Assembly: GCF_049671645.1 (NCBI RefSeq)
Contig: NZ_JBATVG010000019.1
Span: 248,001 to 312,000, forward strand
Length of the DNA stretch: 64,000 nucleotides
Source of the DNA: Castellaniella sp049671645
GTDB taxonomy: Bacteria; Pseudomonadota; Gammaproteobacteria; Burkholderiales; Burkholderiaceae_B
Direction: 5' to 3'
A program made the translations under genes and the position numbers. The notes under the pieces are model-generated. The model did not search any database, had not been told where the DNA came from, and saw only the letters and a list, made by a program, of their open reading frames with translations. Of the stretch, positions 51,759 to 60,005 are shown in pieces (within the stretch, counting starts at the first letter, position 1; every line of letters starts with the position of its first letter).

Positions 51759-54212
51759 ATGTCAGAACCCACCACCCCGAACACGCCGTCCGCCGGCTAC
51801 AGCGCCGATTCGATCAAGATGCTCAAGGGCCTGGAGGCCGTGCGCAAACGTCCAGGCATGTACATCGGCGATACGTCGGACGGCACCGGCCTGCACCACA
51901 TGGTCTTCGAGGTGGTGGACAACGCCATCGACGAAGCCCTGGCCGGCTACTGCGATGACATCGTCGTCACCATCCACGCCGACAACAGCATTTCGGTCAC
52001 GGACAACGGCCGGGGCATCCCCACCGCCATCCACAAGGACGACGAACACCACCGCAGCGCGGCCGAGATCGTCATGACCGAACTGCACGCCGGCGGGAAG
52101 TTCGACCAGAATTCCTACAAGGTGTCCGGCGGCCTGCACGGCGTGGGCGTGTCCTGCGTCAACGCGCTGTCCGAATGGCTGCGCCTGACCATCTGGCGCA
52201 ACGGCCAGGAACATCAGATGGAATTCCGCCGGGGCGAACGCGTCGCCCCGCTGGCCGTGACCGGCGCGTCCGAGCGCACCGGCACCCGGGTGCAGTATCT
52301 GGCCGACTCGGAAATCTTCACCAACATCGACTACACCTACGAAATCCTGGCGCGCCGGCTGCGCGAACTGTCCTTCCTGAACAACGGCGTGAAAATCCGC
52401 CTGACGGACGAGCGCACCGGCCAGGACGAGAACCTGGCGTTCCTGGGCGGGGTCAAGGGCTTCGTCCAGTACATCAACCGCGCCAAGACCACGCTGCACG
52501 ACAATATTTTCGCCGTGACGACCGAATCCGACGCCGGCGGCGTGCGCGTGGGCGTCGAAGTCGCCATGCAATGGAACGACAGCTACGCCGAAACCGTGCT
52601 GTGTTTCACCAATAACATCCCGCAGCGCGACGGCGGATCACACCTGACGGGCCTGCGGGCGGCCATGACCCGGGTGCTGAACAAGTACATCACCGACAAC
52701 GACCTGGCGAAAAAGGCCAAGGTCGACACGGCCGGCGACGACATGCGCGAAGGCCTGGCCTGCGTGCTGTCGGTCAAGGTCCCGGAACCCAAATTCAGCA
52801 GCCAGACCAAGGACAAGCTCGTCTCCAGCGAAGTCCGTCCCGCGGTCGAGGACGCCATCAGCCGCACCCTGGAAACCTGGCTGCTGGAAAACCCCAACGA
52901 CGCCCGCGCCGTGTGCGCCAAGATCGTGGAAGCCGCCCGCGCCCGCGAGGCCGCCCGCAAGGCCCGCGAAATGACCCGCCGCAAGAGCGTGCTGGAAGGC
53001 GCCGGCCTGCCCGGCAAGCTGGCGGACTGCCAGGAAAAAGACCCGGCCCTGTGCGAACTCTATATCGTCGAGGGCGATTCCGCCGGCGGGTCGGCCAAGC
53101 AAGGCCGCGACCGCAAGTTCCAGGCGATCCTGCCGCTGCGCGGCAAGGTCCTGAACGTCGAAAAAGCCCGCTTCGACCGGCTGCTGTCCAGCGAACAGAT
53201 CACCACGCTGATCACCGCCCTGGGCACCAGCATCGGTCCTGATTTCAATGTCGACAAGCTGCGCTACCACCGCATCATCATCATGACCGACGCGGACGTG
53301 GACGGCGCCCACATCCGCACCCTGCTGCTGACTCTGTTCTACCGCCAGATGCGGGAACTGATCGAACGCGGCTACGTCTACATCGCCCAGCCGCCGCTGT
53401 ACAAGGTCAAGGTCGGCCGCGAGGAACGCTATCTGAAGGACGACGGCGAGGAAGCCCAGTTCATGCTGCAACTGGCCCTGAAGGACACCGAACTGGTGAC
53501 CAGCACCGGCGCCACCCCCATCCGCGACGACGCCCTGATGGACCTGGCCCGCCAGTACGTCCTGGCCGACCACGTCATCGCCCGCCTGTCGCGCGTCATG
53601 GACATCGAAGCCCTGTCGGCCATGGCCGAAGGTGTGCAGATCAGCCTGGTGGACGAATCCGCCGCCCGCGCCAGCGCCACCGCGCTGGAACAGGCCCTGC
53701 GCGATCCGGAGGCCCCGCAGGCCGTCCACGTCGAGGCCCAATACGACGAGATCGAAGACTCCTGGCGCCTGGCGGTCATCCGCCCCCACTTCGGCAATCT
53801 GCGCGTCAGTCTGTTCGACCGCAGCTTCGTGCGCGGCGGCGATTACGCCGTGCTGTCCCGCACGGCCAAGACATTCCTGGGCCTTCTGGGCGAAGGCGCC
53901 GTCGTGCGCCGTGGCACCGGCGACAAGATGAAGGAAAAGACCGTCGCCGACTTCCGCGAGGTCATGCAATGGCTGCGCACCGAGGCCGAACGCGGCACCA
54001 GCAAGCAGCGCTACAAGGGTCTGGGCGAAATGAACCCGGAACAGCTGTGGGAAACCACCATGGATCCGTCCGTGCGGCGCCTGCTGCGCGTGCAGATCGA
54101 AGACGCCATTGCCGCCGACGAGATCTTCGTCACGCTGATGGGCGACAACGTCGAACCGCGCCGGGCCTTCATCGAAACCCACGCGCTGCAGGCGGGGAAT
54201 ATCGACGTGTGA
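51759..54212 (+). CDS. gyrB: DNA gyrase subunit B
   Basis: An 817-residue GyrB. The GHKL ATPase domain shows VRKRPGMYIGDTSDGTGLHH, EVVDNAIDEALAGYCD and GGLHGVGVSCVNALS. The Toprim domain shows YIVEGDSAGGSAKQGRDR and IMTDADVDGAHIRTLLLT, and the C-terminus has KQRYKGLGEMNPEQLWETTMDP. Its stop codon abuts the first ~100-bp direct repeat that bounds the downstream insert. Confidence 0.97.
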   Translation: MSEPTTPNTPSAGYSADSIKMLKGLEAVRKRPGMYIGDTSDGTGLHHMVFEVVDNAIDEALAGYCDDIVVTIHADNSISVTDNGRGIPTAIHKDDEHHRSAAEIVMTELHAGGKFDQNSYKVSGGLHGVGVSCVNALSEWLRLTIWRNGQEHQMEFRRGERVAPLAVTGASERTGTRVQYLADSEIFTNIDYTYEILARRLRELSFLNNGVKIRLTDERTGQDENLAFLGGVKGFVQYINRAKTTLHDNIFAVTTESDAGGVRVGVEVAMQWNDSYAETVLCFTNNIPQRDGGSHLTGLRAAMTRVLNKYITDNDLAKKAKVDTAGDDMREGLACVLSVKVPEPKFSSQTKDKLVSSEVRPAVEDAISRTLETWLLENPNDARAVCAKIVEAARAREAARKAREMTRRKSVLEGAGLPGKLADCQEKDPALCELYIVEGDSAGGSAKQGRDRKFQAILPLRGKVLNVEKARFDRLLSSEQITTLITALGTSIGPDFNVDKLRYHRIIIMTDADVDGAHIRTLLLTLFYRQMRELIERGYVYIAQPPLYKVKVGREERYLKDDGEEAQFMLQLALKDTELVTSTGATPIRDDALMDLARQYVLADHVIARLSRVMDIEALSAMAEGVQISLVDESAARASATALEQALRDPEAPQAVHVEAQYDEIEDSWRLAVIRPHFGNLRVSLFDRSFVRGGDYAVLSRTAKTFLGLLGEGAVVRRGTGDKMKEKTVADFREVMQWLRTEAERGTSKQRYKGLGEMNPEQLWETTMDPSVRRLLRVQIEDAIAADEIFVTLMGDNVEPRRAFIETHALQAGNIDV

Positions 54213-54310
54213 TGGTTGTTGGATTTCGGAAAAGATGGCCAAGTGTTGTGGGAAAAATTGGCCATCCATAGGAGCAAAGGTAATGACCGCCTGATTGGCG
54301 GTCATTTTTT
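54212..54310 (+). repeat. ~100-bp direct repeat, copy 1 (gyrB end)
   Basis: Starts ATGGTTGTTGGATTTCGG at the gyrB stop and ends in the ATGACCGCC hairpin and T run. About 92% identical to 58946-59046. It includes two inverted copies of TGGCCA-N-CTTTTCC-type motifs (54227-54241 and 54250-54264). Confidence 0.85.
54282..54310 (+). terminator. Terminator-like hairpin after gyrB
   Basis: AATGACCGCC and GGCGGTCATT form a 10-bp stem around TGATT, followed by six T. It is part of direct repeat copy 1. Confidence 0.75.
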
Positions 54311-54601
54311 GACTAGAACAGCCCGAGTACGCAGCGTCCGCAGACGACCAGATCGGCCGAGGAACCGCACCACACGAAACCCTATGATCGAGTCTCGTCC
54401 TCACAGAAACAATGAATCAGAGCATACGATCCCCAACAGGCTGTCCGAACAAGGGGATCACTTCAATCACGCGCCTGCAGCGTCATCAATTGATTTTAGT
54501 AGCATATGGTAATATTTTTGTGAGCGTTATCAATCGACTCTTGCAAGGGTAGGTAGAGATACCCTAGCGCGTGCAAGCAATATCCATAATGAGAGGAATC
54601 C
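54311..54601. other. Non-coding transition into AT-rich DNA
   Basis: No credible gene is seen. Base composition changes from GC-rich to AT-rich at about 54.48 kb. The end holds the promoter and ribosome binding site (GAGAGGAATCC) of the membrane-protein gene. Confidence 0.5.
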
Positions 54602-55630
54602 ATGGACGGCAGCTCAAATGTTCAAATCGTAGATGGAAGTATCAACCTCCCGGTGGATAAAATAAAGCTAGGAAACTTTATTTCCGGTTTGCTTGGTCAG
54701 CCCCAGGTTCTAGATCGACGATTCGACACCCCTTTTTCGGTTGATCATGATTGGTTGATTCATCTGTGCTCCATGATCCTCCAACGAATAGCTCAACAGA
54801 ACTCGGCAGAGCCCCTCACTTTTGAAACCACCATTTACTATCGCGACGGCCTATTCAGAAAAGTATCAGGCTTCGATGCCTTCACGCATTTCTCCGAAAC
54901 CCAGCAAGTTGTTTGTGTAGGAATTAAATTTGATATTTCTATGCTGATAAGCTTTCCTGGAAAAGATAATCCAGAGAGACAACAACTGGAAATGACCCTT
55001 CTAACAAATGAAGAAGAGGAATTCACAGGAAATCTTCTATTAGGTGAACGCATCCGAGCTGGGCTTTTCTATATTGATATAAGGCATACGGAGCGGACGT
55101 GGGCTGATGACATACTGAATCTCATAACCAAGGAATTTCAATCAGTCCAAAGACCAGAGCCCATTCTAAAAAAGAAATTGCGGCGTTTATTCTTGCCCTT
55201 TGCGAGCCTCTTATTTCCTTTCAGCGCACTCGGCGGCTTGGTCTTGGAGTCTTGGAGCCGTTCCAGTGAGAAGGATGTGTTGAATGCAAGCGTTAGCCAT
55301 CTACTGAGTAATAACGAGCTAAATCTTCCACTTTTAAACGACAAGATAGATACACTACTTCAAATCGTGGCGCTAAATATGAATAGACCGGGATTGGGTA
55401 GTGCGTTGTTGTTCCTTGCCCCACTCGTGATTGGAGTAATAGTTTTCACGCTCGGGCGTGCATTGGCTCAGCCGACACCCTCTTTTATTCTGATCACAAA
55501 GTCCAGCGAAGTTCACAAAAAGGCGGTAGAGGCGAAACAAAGCCGACGAATGATGTGGTTGTTTGGATCCATGATCCTGAGTGTTGCTCTGGGAGTTTTT
55601 GGGAATTATTTGTACGATCTTATCAAGTGA
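54602..55630 (+). CDS. Unrecognised three-TM membrane protein
   Basis: A 342-residue protein I do not recognise. Residues 1-190 are soluble and mixed in charge. Hydrophobic helices are at about 196-216 (LFLPFASLLFPFSALGGLVL), 265-287 and 317-338, with a lysine/arginine-rich segment (KKKLRR, 190-195) before the first. GAGAGGAATCC precedes the ATG. Codon use is AT-rich and unlike the chromosome, so it was probably acquired. It lies in the same insert as the TIR-like gene, which makes a defence-related or effector role possible, but no motif proves it. Confidence 0.6.
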   Translation: MDGSSNVQIVDGSINLPVDKIKLGNFISGLLGQPQVLDRRFDTPFSVDHDWLIHLCSMILQRIAQQNSAEPLTFETTIYYRDGLFRKVSGFDAFTHFSETQQVVCVGIKFDISMLISFPGKDNPERQQLEMTLLTNEEEEFTGNLLLGERIRAGLFYIDIRHTERTWADDILNLITKEFQSVQRPEPILKKKLRRLFLPFASLLFPFSALGGLVLESWSRSSEKDVLNASVSHLLSNNELNLPLLNDKIDTLLQIVALNMNRPGLGSALLFLAPLVIGVIVFTLGRALAQPTPSFILITKSSEVHKKAVEAKQSRRMMWLFGSMILSVALGVFGNYLYDLIK

Positions 55631-55872
55631 TATTTGACATAAATCATTTGACACCATGAGTGGATAGGCTTGGTTAGCCTCACTGTGATGTCTCCAAAGC
55701 TGCCTTTATCTGGGGGCAAATGCTTTCTTGGAAGATCTATATAGACATTAACGCCAATGTCTGACGATACTCGGTAATCCCACATTTTCTGCTGTAGGTC
55801 TTCATAGAAAGGTAATCATCTCTTTAAATCGCAGCGAGGTTGAGTAGAATTTCCTCATAAAAGAAATCAGCA

Positions 55873-56004
55873 ATGAAGACATCGCGCTACACGGACAGTC
55901 AGATCATAGCGATCCTCAAGCAAGCCGAAGCCGGTACACCGATCGCGCAGCTTTGCCGGGAGCATGGCGGAAGAAGTCAAGGCGTAAGCTCCCCATCAAA
56001 GTAG
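55873..56004 (+). pseudogene. IS3-family OrfA fragment
   Basis: The first ~32 codons of an IS3-family OrfA (YTDSQIIAILKQAEAGTPIA, then QLCREHG) before the sequence is cut by the second IS element at 55984. The frame then runs a few codons into the IS and stops. It is the 5' stub of a separate, older element. Confidence 0.75.
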
Positions 56005-56051
56005 ACGATCGAAGTTAGAACTTTCGGGCCTCCTTGAACATGGAGACCTCG

Positions 56052-56318
56052 ATGAGGAAGAGAAAATTCACAGAAAGTCAGATTTTTGCGGTGCTCAAAC
56101 AGGGTGAAGCCGGTGTGCCAGTCGCGGAGATCTGCCGGGAGCACGACATCAGCAACGCCACCTACTACCAGTGGAAGACGAAGTACGCAGGCGTCGAACC
56201 TTCAGGGTTGCGCAGGCCGCACGAGCTGGAAGCCGAGAACGTCCGTCTGAAACGCATGTACGCCGATCTGGCGCTGGAGAACGCTGCGATCAAGGATGTC
56301 TTGAGCCGAAAATCCTGA
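56052..56318 (+). CDS. IS3-family transposase OrfA
   Basis: An 88-residue OrfA: FTESQIFAVLKQGEAGVPVAE with the HTH (EICREHDISNATYYQWKTKY), then the leucine-zipper-like coiled coil (ELEAENVRLKRMYADLALENAAIKDVLSRK). The ATG at 56052 follows GGAGACCTCG; upstream in-frame TTG and ATG codons (56034, 56040) are less likely. Confidence 0.85.
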   Translation: MRKRKFTESQIFAVLKQGEAGVPVAEICREHDISNATYYQWKTKYAGVEPSGLRRPHELEAENVRLKRMYADLALENAAIKDVLSRKS

Positions 56319-57152
56319 CGCCGTCGGCCAGGCGCGAAGTGACCGAAGAGCTGATTGCAGCAAGACTCTCGGTTACTCGTGCCTGTCGAGTCACGGGCCT
56401 ATCGCGGGCAGCGTACTAAAAGACCACAGTCGGCGTCGCAACGCGATGCTGCGGTGATTGATGCCTTGAATGGTGTGATCGAGGAACACCGCCGCTGGGG
56501 ATTCTGGAAGTGCTTCCACCAGCTGCGCCTGGATGGTCACGGATGGAACAAGCAGCGAGTCCACAGGGTGTACTGCGAGATGGGGCTGAACGTACCGAAT
56601 CGAACGAGAAAGCGGCTGACCGACCGTGTTCCACAGCCGCTAGATCTAGCGCATGAAGTTAACCGATGCTGGGCACTGGACTTCGTACACGACGCGCCGT
56701 ACTGCGGCAGGACGTTTCGCGCGCCAAACGTGATTGACGAGGCCAACCGGGAGTGTCTGACGATTGAGGTGGAAGCATCCATCCCTTCTGCCCGTTTGGT
56801 TAGGGTTCTGGATCGGCTGATCGACTGCTATGAGGCTCCCGACGCCATACGGTGCGACAACGGCCCCAAGATATGTAGCCAAGCATTTACCGACTGGGCG
56901 CGCGACAGAGGGATCACCATCCGCTACATCCAGCCGGGCAAACTCAATCAGAATGCCTTTATCGAACGCTTCAACCGCACATACCGTACTGAGGTGCTCG
57001 ACGCGTATCTGTTCTCGACGCTGGAGCTGGTACGGGCCATCACGGATAGGTGGCTGCGCGATTACAACGAATACCGTCCCCATGAATCCTTGGGGGAGCT
57101 CCCGCCGGTGCAATTCCTGCCCCGGTTAACCACGGCCCAGGATCTCTACTAG
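56310..57152 (+). pseudogene. IS3-family transposase OrfB, frameshifted
   Basis: A DDE integrase-core transposase in two frames. The N-terminal part (TPSARREVTEELIAARLSVT, then GLSRAAY) ends at a TAA at 56417, and the rest (RPQSASQRDAAVIDALN...) continues in another frame to 57152. The catalytic residues are present: ALDFVHD, IRCDNGPK and NAFIERFNRT. The break near 56415-56422 should prevent normal translation. Confidence 0.85.
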
Positions 57153-57308
57153 CGATTGTCAACTTGAGGGGGGAGCTTACGCAATGGATGCAGGCAACGA
57201 AGTTTGTCTACGATCCGTAGGATTGATCCAGTGCGTGGCCTTCATACCCGAGCTCGACAGACTCACGGCACGTTAAAGTACCGATCTCACAGCGAGTTGG
57301 GATAGCAT

Positions 57309-57342
57309 CTGCGTACTAGCTAAAGGATGAGCTAGTACGCAG
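57309..57342. repeat. Perfect 13-bp inverted repeat upstream of the TIR-like gene
   Basis: CTGCGTACTAGCT and AGCTAGTACGCAG are perfect complements with an 8-base spacer. There is no following T run. It lies about 120 bp before the TIR-like gene. Confidence 0.7.
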
Positions 57343-57394
57343 TGACAAGGGAAAAAGCCCATATCATAAGGACGCAACTTATAGACAATTTCCT

Positions 57395-57400
57395 TATAAT
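57395..57400 (+). promoter_or_regulatory. Candidate -10 box of the TIR-like gene
   Basis: A consensus TATAAT in AT-rich DNA, 64 bp before the start codon. No convincing -35 box was found. Confidence 0.35.
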
Positions 57401-57463
57401 TCATGCTAGAGTTATGATTATGTTTACGTTTTGATAAAATCTCTTTCCATTAGAGGAGTGGGT

Positions 57464-58603
57464 ATGGCAAAAGCAAAACAAAAAAGTATCAATGATACTG
57501 ACGCCGAGAAGAAGAAACCAGCACGTTCATACCTATCTCAAACAGAGGTGCCAGCGCATTCCCTCGATCAAGCTCTTTGTATTGCTGAAGCGATTTTCAA
57601 TAACTATGGAGGAAAATCTACCACACCGTTGGACGTTGCTGCTGCGCTAGATTTACAGCCCAGCTCGTCACAATTCAGAATGCTCGCCGGGGCGTCCATT
57701 GCTTACGGCATAACTATCGGCGGGTATAACGCAAAAGAAATAGAAGTTACACAACTAGCTCAGCGTATATTTCGACCACAAGAAGAATATGATGATCTAT
57801 CGGCGAAACGTGAGGCCCTATTAAAACCACGTGTTATCCAAGAGTTCCTAAATAAATATGCCAATTCTCCGCTCCCTCGTGAGAGCATTGGGGTAAATGT
57901 ACTGATAGGACTAGGCGTTCCAGAAAACAAAGCGGAAAGAGTACAGAAATTCATTTTGGAGTCGGCTCACAGCGTCGGCCTTATCCGTACAATTAAAGAT
58001 AAGCAGTACGTTCAACTAGATAAAACCGTGTCCACAAAAGTCGATGTTGACTCGTCTGGAAAAGACGTCAGCACTGAAATTATTCCTCAGATTAACCTGT
58101 CTAATGACGACCAGAAAGAGTACGTTGCTCCATCCGCTGCACCCACGCCTGCAGCAGTTGTGGACTCCCGCCGAGTGTTTATTACACATGGGAAAAATAC
58201 ATCATTCATTGAGCCAATAAAGAAACTTCTGGGATTTGGTGAAATGACGCCGGTAGTATCGGCCGAGAAACACACTGTGTCGCAGCCAGTGCCCGATAAA
58301 GTTTTAGATGACATGCGTAGTTGTCATGCTGCGATAATTCATGTAGATGGTGAACGCACGTTAATGGATAGCGAGGCCAAAGAACACACTGTGATCAATC
58401 CCAATGTGTTAATTGAAATTGGAGCTGCCATGGCACTGTACGGACGGAGGTTTGTTCTACTCGTCCGCAATGGGATCCAACTGCCCTCCAATTTACAGGG
58501 CTTGTTCGAAGTCCGATACGAGGGGGACAGTCTTGATGGTAATGCGACCATTAGGTTGCTTGAGGCCATCAACGATATGAAGAAAACTGCCCTCCCATCG
58601 TAG
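57464..58603 (+). CDS. TIR-like (CAP12/PF10137-type) nucleotide-binding protein
   Basis: A 379-residue protein. Residues ~25-190 look like paired winged-helix segments (AHSLDQALCIAEAIFNNYGG...LQPSSSQFRMLAGASIAYG). A short linker (~200-232) leads to a C-terminal TIR-like domain: RRVFITHGKNTSFIEPIKKLL near 235, IIHVDGE, then NPNVLIEIGAAMALYGRRFVLL with the conserved acidic residue, and LPSNLQGLFEVRYEGD. Such domains occur in NAD-degrading anti-phage effectors. AGGAGTGGGT precedes the ATG at 57464; an in-frame TTG at 57431 is rejected. AT-rich codons and IS neighbours suggest transfer. Confidence 0.8.
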   Translation: MAKAKQKSINDTDAEKKKPARSYLSQTEVPAHSLDQALCIAEAIFNNYGGKSTTPLDVAAALDLQPSSSQFRMLAGASIAYGITIGGYNAKEIEVTQLAQRIFRPQEEYDDLSAKREALLKPRVIQEFLNKYANSPLPRESIGVNVLIGLGVPENKAERVQKFILESAHSVGLIRTIKDKQYVQLDKTVSTKVDVDSSGKDVSTEIIPQINLSNDDQKEYVAPSAAPTPAAVVDSRRVFITHGKNTSFIEPIKKLLGFGEMTPVVSAEKHTVSQPVPDKVLDDMRSCHAAIIHVDGERTLMDSEAKEHTVINPNVLIEIGAAMALYGRRFVLLVRNGIQLPSNLQGLFEVRYEGDSLDGNATIRLLEAINDMKKTALPS

Positions 58604-58945
58604 ACAGGGTTCCGAATGCTTCTCCATACAAGCCCCAGACGCTAAGGTCTGTCAGTAGTCCCGCATGCAGCTCATAATATACTCGGGAGGTGCCCATGCC
58701 GCACAGACCTAAGATCCGTCAATAGTATTGTTGAGCACCGTCGCCTTACTGCTGAACGGTAATATACCCACTTTCAGCAGCAAGGCAAATGGCGCCTTAA
58801 GATCGCGAGCGGTCGCCATTCCAAAAAGTGGCATTGCAATCATTGGCCAATTATTCATGAACATTTGGCCAAGTTTTCTGTAAAGACCTCACAGAAATCC
58901 CTTATGAATCAATGAGGGCGATGGCCGACTTTTCTGGAAGCCAAC
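58604..58945. other. Non-coding tail of the insert
   Basis: No gene is seen. It contains a 14-bp inverted repeat (58742-58755 and 58772-58785) and forward copies of a TGGCC(A/G)A-N-TTTTC motif at 58866 and 58922. Confidence 0.5.
58742..58785. repeat. Imperfect 14-bp inverted repeat
   Basis: GCCTTACTGCTGAA and TTCAGCAGCAAGGC match at 13 of 14 positions around a 16-base loop. Function is unknown. Confidence 0.55.
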
Positions 58946-58998
58946 ATGGTTGTTGGATTTCGGAAAAGATGGCCAGATGTTGTGGGAAAAGTTGGCCA
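58843..58998. repeat. Array of TGGCC-type motifs in facing orientation (possible IS end pair)
   Basis: TGGCCAAGTTTTCTG (58866) and TGGCCGACTTTTCTG (58922) face TGGCCATCTTTTCCG (58961-58975, minus) and TGGCCAACTTTTCCC (58984-58998, minus). A weaker forward copy is at 58844. Repeated terminal motifs of this kind are typical of IS21-family ends; no istA or istB is present. Confidence 0.5.
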
Positions 58999-59046
58999 TT
59001 CATAGGAGCAGAGGGAATGACCGCCTGATCTGGCGGTCATTTTTTT
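58946..59046 (+). repeat. ~100-bp direct repeat, copy 2
   Basis: Matches 54212-54310 from ATGGTTGTTGGATTTCGG to the terminator hairpin with about eight differences. Together the two copies bound the 4.7-kb AT-rich segment. Confidence 0.85.
59016..59046 (+). terminator. Terminator-like hairpin in direct repeat copy 2
   Basis: AATGACCGCC and GGCGGTCATT stem, loop TGATCT, followed by seven T. Confidence 0.7.
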
Positions 59047-59126
59047 GGCTGTGACCGTCTCCTGCTTGGGCCCCAAGCTATCAAGGACACCCGCCAGCCG
59101 ATTCCATTGACTGGACTGTGTCTGCA

Positions 59127-59250
59127 TCATGCCCGATGTGCGTGCAAAGTGCGATCTTCTCCCGGCGGAATCTCCGTCCAGCCCTTGAAGACGCGCAAGA
59201 ACCAGTTGGCGTCCTGAAAGCCGATCAGGAAGGCAATCTCGCCAGGTAAG
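59127..59250 (-). pseudogene. AraC-family regulator C-terminal fragment
   Basis: On the minus strand the translation EIAFLIGFQDANWFLRVFKG then WTEIPPGEDR is the second HTH of an AraC-type regulator, ending at a TGA. The upstream part of the gene is missing, so this is a 3' remnant of about 40 codons. Confidence 0.6.
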
Positions 59251-59411
59251 ATTGCCGAGCAGGCGAGGTAATAACTTGTCGTTCTCATGGGCTGAAGCCG
59301 TGGCATCGCTGGTTGGAAAGGTGGGAGCTCATCTTTTCCACATACAAATAAATCTACTGCTTGCGGGTTTGCCTAAGCAGCGGTATATTACGCCAACAGT
59401 AGAGTTATTTG

Positions 59412-60005
59412 ATGAAAACCATTCATACCCTCAACGACTTGGCAGAAGTCCACACCGCAGTGGTCTTTCGCGATCAAGCACCGCAAGAACACCCTGAAGG
59501 CAACGTTCGCGCGTTGGCCATCCGGGATGTCGTGTCTTCGACCCTCGTGAGTTGGAAAGAATTGCCGCGCGTTGTTGTGGCTGAGAAGTACCGTGCGAAC
59601 TGCCTGCAAGCGGGTGATGTGGTCATCCCCTCACGGGGTGACTACTACAGGGCATGGCTGTTTACCGGGGCGGACTTACCAGTTCTGCCGGTGGGTCAGT
59701 TGAACTTGATCCGACCGGCTGACGGGTTAGATGCCGGCTACTTGGTGTGGTTTCTTAACCTGCCGACCACCGGTACCAAGCTCAAGCAAATGCTGACCGG
59801 CACCAGCATCAAAGCGCTGACCAAAACGGCTCTTCAGACGCTGGAGGTGGACCTTCCTGATATGGGATGCCAACGTCGCATCGCGGAGATTGCCGAACTC
59901 GCAGTGCGGATCGCTGCCATCCGGCATCGGTTGACAGAGCTAGACACCATCGAGGTAGCCCAGATGGCCGACCTCCTTTCGCACCGTGGAGGTGACCATG
60001 CTTGA
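59412..60005 (+). CDS. Half-size HsdS-like specificity protein
   Basis: A 197-residue protein resembling one target-recognition domain of a type I specificity subunit. VRALAIRDVVSSTLVSW, LQAGDVVIPSRGDYYRAWLF, DAGYLVWFLNLPTTGTKLKQMLTGTSIKALTKTALQTLEV and the ending helix (QRRIAEIAELAVRIAAIRHRL) fit one TRD plus one conserved helix. Full HsdS has two TRDs (~400 residues), so it would have to act as a dimer. The ATG at 59412 is chosen over a TTG at 59409. It overlaps the methylase gene by 8 bases. Confidence 0.78.
   Translation: MKTIHTLNDLAEVHTAVVFRDQAPQEHPEGNVRALAIRDVVSSTLVSWKELPRVVVAEKYRANCLQAGDVVIPSRGDYYRAWLFTGADLPVLPVGQLNLIRPADGLDAGYLVWFLNLPTTGTKLKQMLTGTSIKALTKTALQTLEVDLPDMGCQRRIAEIAELAVRIAAIRHRLTELDTIEVAQMADLLSHRGGDHA

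Larger units (their letters stand above)
55984..57180 (+). mobile_element. IS3-family element (IS407-like), 1197 bp, inactive
   Basis: Bounded by imperfect inverted ends that start GTAAGCTCCCC (55984) and end GGGGAGCTTAC (57180); about 22 of 28 terminal bases match. It contains orfA and a frameshifted orfB. No clear target-site duplication is visible, so rearrangement after insertion is possible. Confidence 0.8.

Noticed and set aside
58604..58730. Near-direct repeat AAGGTCTGTCAGTAGT / AAGATCCGTCAATAGT as part of an array
   Set aside because: Only two copies with three differences in 16 bases; no further unit follows.
59252..59497. An 81-codon plus-strand frame ahead of the HsdS-like gene
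   Set aside because: It overlaps the HsdS-like gene start, has no ribosome binding site and no recognisable features.
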